From the NCBI GenBank assembly GCA_016490735.1, contig JAEMWC010000157.1, forward strand, positions 792,501 through 856,500: 64,000 bases of DNA. The letters run 5' to 3'. Position 1 is the first letter of the stretch. Every line of letters starts with the position of its first letter. The notes under the pieces are model-generated. The model was given only the letters and a program-made list of their open reading frames with translations, did not search any database and had not been told where the DNA came from. The DNA comes from Pachyseris speciosa. Taxonomy: Eukaryota > Cnidaria > Anthozoa > Scleractinia > Pachyseridae. Made by a program: the position numbers and the translations under genes. This document shows positions 12,072-23,739 of the stretch, in pieces.

Positions 12072-12540
12072 AAAAAATAAATACTTGGAGTTATTTCTTA
12101 CCTTAATCTCGCCTATCTTGATAAGAAATGGTAACATTGCTGCGTCTTCATAGCTTGTTCGAAACACTCTCAGTGGCCAGGCTACAAACAAAACCACGGC
12201 CACAGGAATGCTAAGGTCGCGTGAGAGCGTCCCAATTCTTACTATTTGTTTGGTTGTTGTTGTTGTTTTTTTTTTTTGCGATTGATTGTTTTCTTGCTGT
12301 TTTTTTTCTTTCAACGAGCTCATTGTCTCGGGATAATGGGTGTGCACTTCTTGGTATCAAATTTCGCAGAATTGCGGTGCACGTGTTTTGGAGCTGTCTT
12401 GTTTTAGCGCGATTAATATTTTCTTGTAAAAAGCGTTGTATCCCTTGGCCTTTCAAATTAACGTCAGATTTGGTCTTACTTGTATACAACATACGTAACC
12501 GGAGAATCCTGCGTTTATATTAAAGTTAAAAATTGTAATT
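12072..12540. other. Interior of the long-TIR element, non-coding part
   Basis: It contains the partial arm duplicate (12080-12140) and T-rich simple sequence (12255-12310). No gene is recognised between the left arm and the zinc-finger-like relic. Confidence 0.4.
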
Positions 12541-13165
12541 TAATGGCTCATGTGGTTTTGCCACACTTGTGGGGGGAAGTTCTCAAGTGAACTCCTTACG
12601 TACCCAAATGAAGGATGTGTCAAAATGTACCAGAGGCATTCCGGTTTGGAAAAGCACCTATTGTTTGGTCAGTGCAAGGTGTTGCATGAGAGATGCACTC
12701 TGTTGGACTTGGCTGAAAAGAAATACCAGCCCCTTTTAGTCGAAGGCTCGAGTGAAGCAGTCTTGACAGTGCTTGAGCAAGGAGACTTCTCAGTAAGCGC
12801 CAACACTTTACCAGAGGGGTGGGCCTTGAAGACAAACAAAAAATTCACTCTATTCAGTGATACACAGAAGAAATACTTGGAGGAGAAATTTAACCTTGGC
12901 CAGGCAGCAGGCCAAAAAAGAGGATCCCATTAATGTAGCCCGAGACATGAGATTTGCCAAGAAGATGGATGGCTCGATGCTGTTCAAGAGAGACGAGTAT
13001 CTCGCCACGCAGCAAGTTTGGCCTTCTTTTTTTCTTCTAGAATGGCGGCGAACTGATGTCGTTATGATCAAGGTGATCTTTCAGTGCCAGATATCACGGT
13101 GGCAGAAGAGCAGCAGCAAATACCATACTTCAAGAAGTACAATTGCTGCTTCCAATTGTATATGA
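12541..13165 (+). pseudogene. Broken zinc-finger-like ORF inside the long-TIR element
   Basis: The first frame (12550-12933) starts with a CHTCG pair and a second C2H2-like block (EGCVKMYQRHSGLEKHL, then GQC). It continues to LPEGWALKTNKKFTLFSDTQKKYLEEKFNLGQ. At about 12900 the similarity moves to another frame, which reads GKKEDPINVARDMRFAKKMDGS and FKRDEYLATQQV. Then a further shift and stops follow. I recall this arrangement (zinc-binding head, 'PxGWAL', 'KKxYLxxKFxxGexTGxKxDP', 'F...QQ') from repeated cnidarian proteins linked to transposons, but cannot name the family. At least two frame breaks make this copy non-functional. Its position between 690 bp inverted arms suggests that it belonged to that element. 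Confidence 0.55.
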
Positions 13166-13224
13166 CAACCTAGACCGGGGAGGGGGGATATACGTACGTG
13201 CGGCCCCAAAGGGTACGGTTTTTT

Positions 13225-13500
13225 AGCCATTTTGGTCTGAAATAGGGTATCAATTTTGACCATTTTGGTCTGAAATAGGGTATGGTTTGTGCACTCTACT
13301 CTTGAATTCGGTATGTTTTTTAGAAGAAGCTACTTCTTCATCTTTAGCCGATAAGACCATCAACAAAAGCCCTTCTTTTTTGTCTTTTAATTATGTTTAT
13401 GCCAACTGTGTACGTGAAATAGGTCTGAAATAGGGTATCAAATTTTTGGCAGGTCTGAAATAGGGTAAGGAAAATCGCAGTTTGGTCTGAAATAGGAAAA
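13225..13500. repeat. Array of the motif GGTCTGAAATAGGG
   Basis: The 14 bp word GGTCTGAAATAGGG or close variants recurs at least five times with irregular spacing (near 13236, 13268, 13424, 13451 and 13482). Spacing is not constant, so it is a dispersed-motif cluster rather than a clean tandem repeat. Confidence 0.6.
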
Positions 13501-14532
13501 GGGTTTCAGGAAGCAGACCGCACACCCCCCACCCAATTTTTTTCAGAGAGTACCCCCCTCCCCGGAACCTAGACACCTGTGCCCTGTACAAAGAAAAGCG
13601 GCTGAAGCAGCTCAGCATTGTTATGCTTCGTATTGTATTGGCAACTACTTTGACTTAGCAACGGAAGGCGGTTTTAATAACAAACGCAAGGCAGAACACA
13701 TAGATGCTTTAAGTGGACTTGTTTCAGCTTGCGATTTTTTTAGTTGTAACGAGTAAGACAGAAATGGAAATATGTAAACCACATGCACCCTTATCGTTTC
13801 GATGTATCAGTGGCAAAGGAACATCTTACTAGGTCGTAGAGTATAGGGCGAGATAATAATTCGCAAATGAAACGATCTCAACCTGGCCGAGCTGAGAGAG
13901 TAACATCTAATGAGAACGGGCCGCCCACTGGCCTCCTAATTTCTAGCCTGCGGAGCACGCGTGAAACTGAGCAGTGGGGGAGCTTGTGCTGATGGAAGCT
14001 CAGAACGGGACACTGGTTTTCGCCTCCCCTCCACCTCCCTTCCCCGTTTACGCCTGCAACGCAGGCTAATCAATTCTTTCCGCCCAACACCCCACTTAAC
14101 CTATTTTTCAGAGAATAACGTAGGGCTCATGTTTTACTCACTTTTAGTATGATAAACAGGTCGGTCACAAAAGTCTCAACAGTTTAGACAAGAAACTGTG
14201 TTCGCAAATGAAAGAGAGCAGAACGTGTTGTCTTAATAGGTTTTACATTCATCATGTAAAATAAGACAGAAATACTTTAATAGGTGTTTTTATAGGTATT
14301 TTGCAGAACTTTGGCCGTGCAACAGGAGCGTTGGGTGGGGGAATTTGGAAGAATTTATCAAAGGAACTGAAACTATTAAATCATATAATTATTATAATTT
14401 TTTTTTAGTATAATAATTTGTGTCTAAAATCGAAGTATTCTAGAGCGTTTATTACCAGGTCTACTACAATTAATATAATCAGTATGTGAAGGAGCAATAA
14501 CAATAAGCTTCTGGTAAGAACCACGTGTAAAT
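13501..14532. other. Interior of the long-TIR element, right part
   Basis: Mostly featureless. A small hairpin with the ends AGCCTGCGGAGCACGCG and GCCTGCAACGCAGGCT spans about 13945-14069. No gene is recognised. Confidence 0.4.
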
Positions 14533-15217
14533 GTTACACCCAGAAATAATAAATATCTCACCCATGTGCAGCTTTCAGGAGGCTGAACTGTCTAGCGGGG
14601 ATTCATCAGTCACTAGGAACTATTATAATAGTACTTAACAGAATTGGCGGATCAACACGGAGGTTGTGAAAATGTAATTGTAATGCCGACACCGACTGAC
14701 GATAACCGAACGAAAGACGAATCGAATCATCCATTAGCTTAGGTTACCCTGTGTCAATGGTTACTATGTAATCCGAGTGCTTCGTCACGCCACGAAAAGT
14801 AGCTTACGTCAGCAGCAATGTTACCATTTCTTATCAAGATAGGCGAGATTAAGGTAAGAAATAACTCCAAGTAGTTATTCAACTATTTATTCTTCTAGTT
14901 TTCCTAAAGATTATTCTCGATAACGATTTATAAAGCGACATTTTGTTGCGTGCATTGTCTGTGCTCGCTAACCGCCAATGTTTAGGCTTAATTATTCAAA
15001 GTAAGCCTTTGCTAAATATACTCGTTTGCGGCTAGAAACTGTCTTTAAATTACAATATCTGATATCTGGAGGCTTAAAACAACTATTTCACCGGAATTAA
15101 GACCCACAGGCGAACATTTCAGGGTCAGTGTTCGAGATAATAATTGCGGCGTGAAAGGTCAAAATGTCAAGCGATTAGCTCAAGTGCCTGGTTTCAAGAC
15201 GCTGTCAAATTTTTGCG
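14533..15217. mobile_element. Right long inverted arm of the 4.25 kb element
   Basis: From GTTACACCCAGAAATAATA to GTCAAATTTTTGCG this is the inverse of 10969-12071, with scattered substitutions and small indels. It contains the unoccupied version of the MITE site (GAATTGGCGG). Two such arms around an internal segment are the hallmark of a long-TIR DNA transposon. Superfamily undetermined. Confidence 0.8.
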
Positions 15218-15240
15218 TTTTATTCGGCGTCGACAAAACC

Positions 15241-15340
15241 AGGATCGGATCGGATCGGATCGGATCACGGATCGGATCTGATCTCGGATCGGATCGGATC
15301 AGATCACGGATCGGATCGGATCGGATCGGATCACGGATGG
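15241..15340. repeat. (GGATC)n simple repeat
   Basis: About 20 units of GGATC, with interspersed ACGGATC and TGATCT variants, directly outside the right arm of the long-TIR element. The open frames on both strands here are repeat artefacts. Confidence 0.9.
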
Positions 15341-16040
15341 GAAAAGAGTAATAAACACATTGGAGAAATGCTGACATATTGCGTGACATATTGGAGCAAG
15401 TGATTTCCCGCCATGGAAAGTGATTTCCCTACAAGTAGTCCCCTTCACGGCTGTCGCCATGGACGAAAGCAAGCGGAAGGGACGCATTATTTTATCATTC
15501 AGTTATAATTTCTTTTTTTAATATCATCTCACGTGTTTATTTACTTTTTCTATATTTGATATTATTTTAGCAAGGGCAAGAGAAGAGACGAAAAACGAGG
15601 TGGGGAGTAACGTTTTTTAGATGTGACGATTAAAGTGTAGTGTACGCGAGCGATTTATTTAGTTAAATCCATGTTGGCTTCTTCTATAAACTCGCTCAGC
15701 TCCTCTTAACTTAAATCGCAATTATTACACGCCAAACAACTTAAATTCAACGAGTATATGGAACTCAGTGATGAACAGTTAGAGATCGCACAATAATTTT
15801 GGCCGTCTAGTTGTGAAATCATCACGTATTTTCCGTATTGTAATACAAACCCCTTGGCTCTTTTAATAATTATGTACTATAACCACTGTGACCAAAAATA
15901 TGCTCGTTGATAAATTATTTATATGGAAAGCGACAATTATTTTTTTCAGTGGCGCGAATTCGCCAGCGGAGCATAGGTATAGGTGATCGGTACAGCAAGT
16001 CGCTCTTAAATGGTGATACTCTTCGAGTCAAGTGGGTAGA
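15341..16040. other. Non-coding stretch, nothing recognised
   Basis: AT-rich sequence without recognisable coding, RNA or repeat signals. Confidence 0.4.
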
Positions 16041-16960
16041 CCATGGGGGAAATCTTTGAACATCGGTTAACAGTGAAGAATTTGAGTACAGGGCTTGGTT
16101 GAAGTAAACCCAGTTACACCCATTTAACCAGTAAACCTAACGCATCTATTATTGGTCATGGTTCCTGTCTTGTCCTACTAGTCAAACATCAAAATAGTTC
16201 TATTTACTTGGGAAGTCGATTTGTGATAAGTTATGAATAATTTGTTGTCACTGATATAAAATTGAATAAGTTCAACTGATTAGCAATTATAGGCAGTCGT
16301 TTCTTTATGGATAGCCAATGAGTAATTGAAAACATTCGTTCACCGCTATGTTTCGGCTTGTCGTAATGTCTTGTAGAAAGCGCAAGAAAATTGCGTGCCC
16401 GTTTTCATTTGCAACGAAACCAAAATGAACCCTTAGCTTTTTAGCAAAGTGTGAGCAACTTATTAGTCTCTCTTCAAGCGATCGCGACTGCTGCTGTAAC
16501 CAGGACAAATGGTTAAAGGAGAAAGGTAACGAGAAACAAGAATCTCTCTGGCCGATATTTTCCCCACGATTGTTTACGCTGTGTAAATACTGAAAGCCAT
16601 ATTCCCCAGCATGGTACGTTTGGGTTTCTTTGATAATCCATGAAGTGATCATCCACCAGCAGACATCACCGGGCATATATAATTTTGCTTTTTTTTTTGT
16701 TGTTCATTCGAAACTGGCGTGAAAACCGGCAGAAGCATGAGGAAGCATCGTTGTTTAAAGGATGCGCGACACACAATACTGTCTGGGCTATGTGCAACGA
16801 TCTCCACAAAATAATTTTAGGGACAGAGAGATTCTTGATTCTTGTTATCTATCTGCTTTGGCCATTTCTCTAGGTTACAATAGGAGCCGCGATCGTTTGA
16901 AGAGAGATTTCGTGCTCACTTAGCTGAAGGGTACGCTTTCGCTCTGATCCTTGGCCGATG
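16040..16960. repeat. Dispersed repeat family: one copy plus an inverted fragment
   Basis: Copy at about 16040-16680 shares AAATCTTTGAACATCGGTTA, TTCTATTTACTTGGGAA, GCGCAAGAAAATTGC, GATCGCGACTG, CCAGGACAAATGGTT and AACAAGAATCTC with the 19.2-20.1 kb copy. An inverted fragment at about 16800-16960 (GAGATTCTTGATTCTTGTTA, GATCGTTTGAAGAGAGA) makes this locus a partial fold-back. The minus-strand frame 16305-16676 lies inside the repeat. Confidence 0.6.
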
Positions 16961-17342
16961 CCGATGATTCTTCGCCGGGCACGCAATATTCCAGGGCGCA
17001 TAATTCAACAACAACAACAACAATACTTTATTTTTCACATTCAAGACACAGCGTAAACGAGCGCCCAGGGCTTTTCCCCAGAAAGAAAAATGACGCCGCC
17101 ATTTGTCTTTCTAGGGAAAAGCCCTGGGAACGAGGTTGCGTAATCTGTACTCCAAAACAGAGGGATTTCATGATTTGGAAAGCACAGAGAAAACTTATTT
17201 GGATTCTTTCAGAGAAGCTAGTGGCTTGCGGGTATCAAGACTTCATGTCTTTTCTACCACCAGGCGAGCAGGCAAACACTCGGGCGTAATGCGATTAAAT
17301 GGAACTCAGTACCGATCGAGCTGACCTCAACCGCGTAAGTTT
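16961..17342. other. Non-coding stretch with a small hairpin
   Basis: Contains a hairpin at about 17066-17131 (CAGGGCTTTTCCCCAGAAAG against CTTTCTAGGGAAAAGCCCTG), typical of a tiny MITE, followed by CTGGGAACGAGGTTG. A related small hairpin with AACCTCGTTTCCAGGG and CCCTGGGAACGAGGTT occurs at 18752-18799. Confidence 0.45.
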
Positions 17343-17960
17343 CGTATCAGTGAATCGATGTTTTACCCCCCAAACTTATAGTCCACGTCACACTATCAAA
17401 CAGTATTAAAGTCCCTGCCAATCATTTCATGTTCAGTTTCAGTAATCCAAGCAGGAAAAAATGTGCTAAGTGACGCGTTGAATGCGTATTTTGGCCCGCG
17501 TTTTCTCTAAAACTGAGCTCAAAAGAGCGAAAAAAAAAAATATGGGGCAATGTTTTTCTAATGTATCAAAGGCTACACGCAAAAATTCGCTCTTTTGAGC
17601 TCAGTTTAAGAGTCTAAAACTGAGCTCAAAAGAGCGAAAAAAAAATATGGGGCAATGTTTTTCTAATGTATCAGAGGCTACACGCAAAAATTTAGCTTAT
17701 TTGGACGTATCAGTGAATCGATGTTTTAACCGCCAAACTTATAGTCTACGTCACACTATCAAACAGTAAGTCCCTGCCAATCATTTCATGTTCAGTTTCA
17801 GTAATCCAAGCAGGAAAAAATGTGCCAAGTGACGCGTTGAATGCGTATTTTGGCCCGCGTTTTCTCTAAAACTGAGCTCAAACGAGCGAAAAAAAAAACA
17901 TGGGGCAATGTTTTTCTAATGTATCAAAGGCTACACTCAAAAATTCAGCTTATTTGGACG
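17343..17960. repeat. Tandem duplication with internal sub-repeats
   Basis: A unit starting GTATCAGTGAATCGATGTTTTA and ending TAATGTATCAAAGGCTACAC is present at about 17345-17586 and again at about 17708-17940. A partial copy of its last third (AAACTGAGCTCAAAAGAGCG onward) sits between them at 17616-17690. GCTCTTTTGAGCTCAGTTT also occurs inverted near 17588, so the junction can form a hairpin. It abuts the gag-like ORF and may be part of the same retroelement. Confidence 0.65.
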
Positions 17961-17992
17961 ACATCAACAAAATGACCAAAATCGTTACTTAC

Positions 17993-18414
17993 GCCCCTCT
18001 TCCACTGAGCCCTTCAACTGATATCTGATAAGTTCTTCTGTTAGCGTGCGGAACTGACAAGTCGATTTGGCACATATTAAAAAGGTAGCTCTCATAGACG
18101 ACGTTCCGCTTCGGCTTAAAGTAGGCTTCTAGTACTTCGCTGCATTCGTTTATATCATGTTGCTGTTCAGAACTAAGTTTCAGGTTGAGGAAAATTTGTA
18201 AACAGTCCTTACCCATGGCGGAGCGGAATGTGGCCACTTGTATTTTCTGTTCTTTCTTGTCGCGGCCTGTGGCGACTTCGTAGTCCTGCCACTGTTGCTT
18301 GAAGAATTCCCAGTTATTAACCAAATCTCCCTTGACATTCATAAGGAAATGCGATGTGAATGTGAGCACGCGTGGGGCGCTGCCCGTTGTCGCATTCTCT
18401 TCTGTGGTTGGCAT
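17993..18414 (-). mobile_element. Retrotransposon gag-like ORF (possible exon)
   Basis: An open frame of about 140 aa starts at ATG 18414. After a short Thr/Ala-rich lead it reads a segment with NNWEFFKQQWQDYEVATG, KIQVATFRSAMGKDCLQIF and VLEAYFKPKRNVVYESYLF. This is the pattern of the capsid-like gag domain of Gypsy-class LTR retrotransposons common in invertebrates. No zinc knuckle, protease or RT follows downstream. The frame ends a few bases past a perfect splice donor, GTAAGT (minus 17992-17987), so the ORF could be a spliced exon of a retroelement or of a co-opted gene. Decay versus domestication cannot be settled here. Confidence 0.5.
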
Positions 18415-18944
18415 ATCTCACCTAAATTGTCTTTCTTTCGGGGATCTGTCGTCCTAATCAAAAGTTGTACGAATTATTAAGGCGTGTCAGCAATAAATCT
18501 TGTAGTTTAAACTTCTGACACATGATTTGAGTTCAGTTAGTTGCGCACGCAAACACGTGTCTATTCTAAAACAATTGAACCTTACATACTCGAGTAATGC
18601 GATAGCACTGCATCAAAACTAGGAAATATTGTAACAGTTCGGTCAAATCTTTGAACAGAGGTTGATGGTGAAGAAACTATACTGACATTTGATCACAAAA
18701 CCTAACGAAAAGCTAAATCAATCTTCAGATCAATGGGAGGCCAATTTTCAACCTCGTTTCCAGGGTCTCTCCTCATCCCGCCCCCTGGGAACGAGGTTGC
18801 TGCGGATACGCATCAGACGCATTGCTGACAGGAAAATACATTTGTAATTTGTGTTATTTTCCTTCTGTGTTTTTAACTTCCTTTTGACCCACCCGACTCG
18901 ACTAGCCTTTGCTACCTTCGGGTGGGTACTTTTTATCTGTCAAA

Positions 18945-18981
<37 letters not shown>

Positions 18982-19230
18982 GGATTCAGAGGAAGAGCCG
19001 CTGATGAGCAAGTTTTTCGAGTTTGTACACAGTTGAAGAAATCGACAATTTATTTTAGTTTTCCCTCACCTTTAGAATGCAGTTGATATCTTTCCCTTAA
19101 TTTCGCAGAAACATTTTTCATGTAGGATTAGAGTTTAGATGTGGTTCGTGTTTGAAATTCGCTCCCTTTTAAAGGTTATGAGCTGTTTTGTAGAAGGATA
19201 CACAAAAACTGTCGACGCTGTTTGAGTTAA
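18415..19230. other. Non-coding stretch with (GTT)n
   Basis: Holds the small CTGGGAACGAGGTTG hairpin at 18752-18799 and a (GTT)n microsatellite of about 13 units at 18945-18984. No gene is recognised. Confidence 0.5.
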
Positions 19231-20220
19231 CTGATGAAATATTTGTACATCGGTTAAGAGTGAACAAACTATTGCTTGATTTGAGTGCAGTACTTGGTTA
19301 CATGTGAGGCCTGTTACTGCTATCTAACCATAACCACGGCTAACATTTATTCTTGGCCAAGGGTCCTTTACAAACCAAACATCACGGTAATTCTATTTAC
19401 TTGGGAACCGGCGATTTGTGTCAATTACGAATATCAAGATGTCGTAGGTAGGTACCCTGGGTGCCAGAGGTTTTATTTTTCTTAGCGAGTCCGGCGGTTA
19501 ACCCCCTAAACGCAAAGCGAACCGGCGGAGACCTCTTCGCGCCTCATTGACGCGGCCTCGCCGCGGAATTTTCCTCCTTCAAATGGAAAAAATAACCTCT
19601 GGCGCCCAGGGTATGTAGAAGGCGCAAGAAAATTGCTTTCCCATTTTCAACAGCAGGAAACCCAATTAGACGAAGGATCGGAGCGACAGCGTACCCTTCA
19701 GCAAAGTGCGAGCACGGAGTCTCAATTGAAGTGATCGCGGCTCCAGCTGTAACCAGGACAAATGGTTTTAAAAAAGAGATAGGTAATGAGAAGCAAGAAT
19801 CCCCCTGCCTGGATGATTTTCCCCGCGATTTTCTAGCTGGAGGCATTGTTTTCAAAACTGTTTTGCGAAGATCGTTGCAAGTTACCAAGACGCCACTATG
19901 TGTCGCGGAAACGATGCTTCTGCCGGTTTTCGCGCCAGTTTCAGCCGTCTTTTATGTAAAGATTTATTTTCCATTACTGTGATATAAAACAAATTATATT
20001 TACCTATCAGTGTCTGGGGAATATGGTTTGCAGTGTTTTTCTGGATAAAATAACATCTCAGCAAAGGGTGAACATTTAAATCGTTTGTTCTTCAGCCGCA
20101 TCCTTGAACCGATTGGGCTAACAATCGGTATGAACGTTCTAACATACTTGCTTTACAAAATCAGTGATGTCGGCCGTGTTTGAAATACGCTCCCTTTCGC
20201 CGAGAACTTTGTGGAGGGAT
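19230..20220. repeat. Dispersed repeat family copy, split by a MITE
   Basis: The most complete copy of the family, colinear with 16.04-16.68 kb and then with 9.93-10.48 kb (CTTCTGCCGGTTTTCGCG, GCCGCATCCTTGAACCGA). A related block (GTTTGAAATTCGCTCCCTTT) occurs at 19150 and again at 20180 (GTTTGAAATACGCTCCCTTT). It is interrupted by a hairpin element at about 19450-19618. Confidence 0.6.
19450..19618. mobile_element. Hairpin MITE inside a repeat copy
   Basis: Ends TACCCTGGGTGCCAGAGGTT and AACCTCTGGCGCCCAGGGTA are inverted copies. The element splits the phrase TGTCGTA...TGTAGAAGGCGCAAG, whose uninterrupted version is at 16355-16390. GTAG on both sides may be the target duplication. Confidence 0.7.
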
Positions 20221-23200
20221 AAATGGCCACTGTTGACGCTGTTCGAGTATGGATCGTCGTTATTTTATTTTATTTTTATTTTTATTATTCTTTTTATTAT
20301 TATTATATTTGTTGGTGAAGCGGTGAATCTCTTTTCTTTGATGAAGAAATAAATCAGTGGCTTAGGGAAAACCTCTTCCACAGAACCCGAAACAATGTGG
20401 TACTTCCCGTTCTCACAATCATCCAGTCGGTAATCTCCAAGCCCCGCTGCTTTCATTCCTGCATCGATGCTGCTTCTGCCAACTGGTCTTGAACGATGCT
20501 TTTCACCGAATATACGACCAGTACGCTCGCCAAGCGTTTCGAGATAATTTTACTTTCACTCGAACGAACAGCAACAATATCAGGCTCTTCCCAAAACCAG
20601 TCGGCAGAACTGCCAAGAGATCTTGTTCGCATACTAATGAAAAAAAAAAAAAAAACGCTTTAACCTGTTCTGCGATATTATCATCTCGAATAAATCGCTA
20701 AGACACTCTTCCAGAGAAGAGTTAAATCTCGCCAAACCGTCCCCCATTTTTTTTTTATCTTTTTCGCGCAAACATAAATTTACGTAAACTTGAGAAGTTA
20801 TCAGCTGTAAATATTAAAATACTGAAGGCATTGTTGCTCATTTTTGTACTGTTGTTAGTGAAATAAAGCAGTTCTGTAAATTTCAAGTGGAAGAAGCATA
20901 TTTCTACAGTACATCAATGGCAGAAACAATATTTGATTAGGGTCATTGTTCAACAATTGAGATTTAGATGGCTGTTTTGTTTTGTTTGCGCGGTTTTCGC
21001 CGGCTGGGTTTGTTTACGTATAGATCAAATAATACGAAATTCCGTGAATTAAGACATACAGAAAAACAGACAATAAGCTTTCCTGTAGAAAAGAGTATTC
21101 AGATAAGCCTGAGTTTATGCCTGAAAAGTAAACGCGTTCAATGCAAGTTTTGCCTCGAGTAAATCTACGCGAAGACGAAGCAAGCGAATACGAGGACAAT
21201 TTATTGAATCGAACTGAGCAAGTTTTTCGCAAATTTCGCTAGACGTTGCTTGAAATACAAAAAAATCGGTCAATTAAATATAAAGCACGGTATAAATTCA
21301 CATTCAAACCTGTAAGTTTTGGAAAGATAGACTCCCAGAAGCGCTCAAACATTTCGGAAAAGGTCTATATAATTATTGTGATGATTCGCAGTGAAAGCAC
21401 TTGTCTCTTCGCCACCATTTGCCCTCGAAGAGGGATTTCTTCGCTATGAACTACCCGCTTTGCACTGTTTAAGCTGTCGAGTGTTCCGTGGATCTTGTTA
21501 TTTTGATATACGTTTTAAAAAGCTGTCTTTTCCTTCTGAGAACGGCATACTGCTAGCATAGCAGCCATTTTGATGTGAAAGTAAGAATGTTACCCGCACA
21601 ACCTTGCGCGCCTAGTTTTATCAAATCGGGAACGCTTCCCATACTACAAACACATTTGTTACATTTTTGAAATTCCTTGCATATATTTACACGGGGACTC
21701 CTAGAGTGCTTCCTCGGGTTTTGGCCTCTGGGCCAAAACCCTGCGGGAGCAACTATCGATTTACAAAATATTGACAGGCATCAATCCATTTCACTGTGCC
21801 GCTCCAATCAGAGGCTCCGTATGCTCACGAACGGAGTGTCTCAAAAGAACAATGAACGCGGCAGGCTATTTTTCTTTCCCCTCCCCACCCCAACCACACT
21901 TTTTCACCCTAATACCCATCCCCATAATCCTTAATTTGTACTCTCCCCAATATTCCTCGGTTTGTAAAATCAAAGCGGCTCGCTCGTATTAACACGAATG
22001 AAATAATGCGCCTCAAAAAATACGCCTGCAACGCAGGCTACATTTCCTTTTTCGTTTTAACTCTCAACACAGTCTAACATTCTGCATAAAACATGAAAAA
22101 TTCAACAATAGTCAGTTGACAAATATGATGGGACGATATAAGGCACGGGATGCCGCACTTCTCTCAGGCACGTAAGTTTTGCCCTGAACTTAGGGACCTA
22201 ACTTAACTCCCATAGTGTCAGTTAACCAGGTATGTAACTCAGCTGCAGCGGATAGTCTCTGGGTTATTTGTCAGCCATTTGTGTACTGAAAACCTTAACA
22301 GTGCGGTGCCTTTCTCATGTGCTTGTGTATCTTAATAGCTTCTTCTGGGAAATGGGTAAATGGCTTGTTGTCGTCTCTGGGCTTTGACCTTTAATGATAG
22401 ATATTCTCCGTTCAGTGAATTCCACACAATTACCGTATGGGTACCTATTTTTATAGTTGCCATCGATTTTAGACACGTTCCTAGTTTTTGAGCTTAGCCA
22501 TTTCCGGAGCAGCTCCTTGCATTTTCAAGTTTTTACGTGCCTTTATTTTCTTTTTCTTGTAAAATCTTCAACACGTTTTTCATATTAAAACCAAAGAGTC
22601 TGTGAGGGAAGAGTTTGTTTTATTTCACCATTCACAACAACGGTTAATAATTATAAACTTCACCATTTGTCGGTGACGTTCCATCAGACAAATTGCTCCG
22701 CCATAGAGGAAGTTATATCATCCCGTTTTCCCGCGGGCGCCTGCATATTGGGTTGTTTGGTCCCTTGGGATACTGGCCAGACCAGAAGATGACATATGCC
22801 CGCACATTCATCTTTGTAAACTTGGTGAGCTAGAACAAAAGTCAGAAGACAAAGGTAAGGCAGTGTCGAAAACTGGGTCCGACTATATCACGTAAGTTCT
22901 CACATTCTACCCCCACGAACTAAACATTGAACTCTTGCCCTTTTTACTGAGAATGTCGTCTCGTAAAGAATGCAAAGTCTTATCAGTTCATTCTCGATTT
23001 AACTGAATACAGTCTAGAGATACCTCAACGATTTTGTCCAATGTGTATATCATTTACAGGCAGGTTTATCTGATTATCTCACTTAGTTGGCCCATGTGGC
23101 CGAAACTCAAACCCGTTTCTGGGCTTCAACATTCGTTCAGAACTGTGTTATATAGTAATAAGTACCAGGAGCGAGTGTTGGATGTTGAGATGGGGTCGTT

Positions 23201-23687
23201 TACACTTCTAGTTTATGGAACCAATGACGGCATTGGGCACTGAGTGTAACAATTTCCTGAAGGATTTCGCGGAGAAACTCTCTCAAAGGACGGTGAACCT
23301 TACCACTTTGTTATTACATGGTTGAGACCGAGAACACTTCTGTCCTTCGAAATTTTAAAATCAGTGTATGCAAGTGTCAGGGGTTCAAGGACACCCTTTC
23401 GTAAGATAAGAGGCTTCATAGACGACTGCCGCTTAAATTTTAATGTAGCGGGTATCCATTAAGTTTTCTTTTTCTTTTTCTCGGGCAGTTGCTTCCTCTA
23501 GAGACGATTAAATATGAAACTAGATATATAAGAAAATTTTTATAGGAGATTTTTTTGATGCTTGATGGTATGATTTGTTTCTGCTTTCTTTTTAAAAGAA
23601 TAAAATACAATTGTCATAAAATACAGTCAGTCACTGTGTACTGAGGTTATTAATATGTATATAGGTGTTATTTTTATTGTTGTGAAT
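20221..23687. other. Non-coding stretch, no gene seen
   Basis: About 3.4 kb without a convincing exon. It contains TTTTATT-rich simple sequence (20265-20320), a poly(A) run (20640-20656), and a short palindrome GCCTGCAACGCAGGC near 22025. Open frames (for example 21014-21232 and 21677-21992) are short and carry no family motif. Confidence 0.4.
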
Positions 23688-23735
23688 AATGATGATGATG
23701 ATGATGATGATGATAGCTGATGATGATGATAATGA
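23688..23735. repeat. (GAT)n microsatellite
   Basis: About 14 GAT/GATA units, directly upstream of the LINE fragment. Confidence 0.9.
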
Positions 23736-23739
23736 AGGC

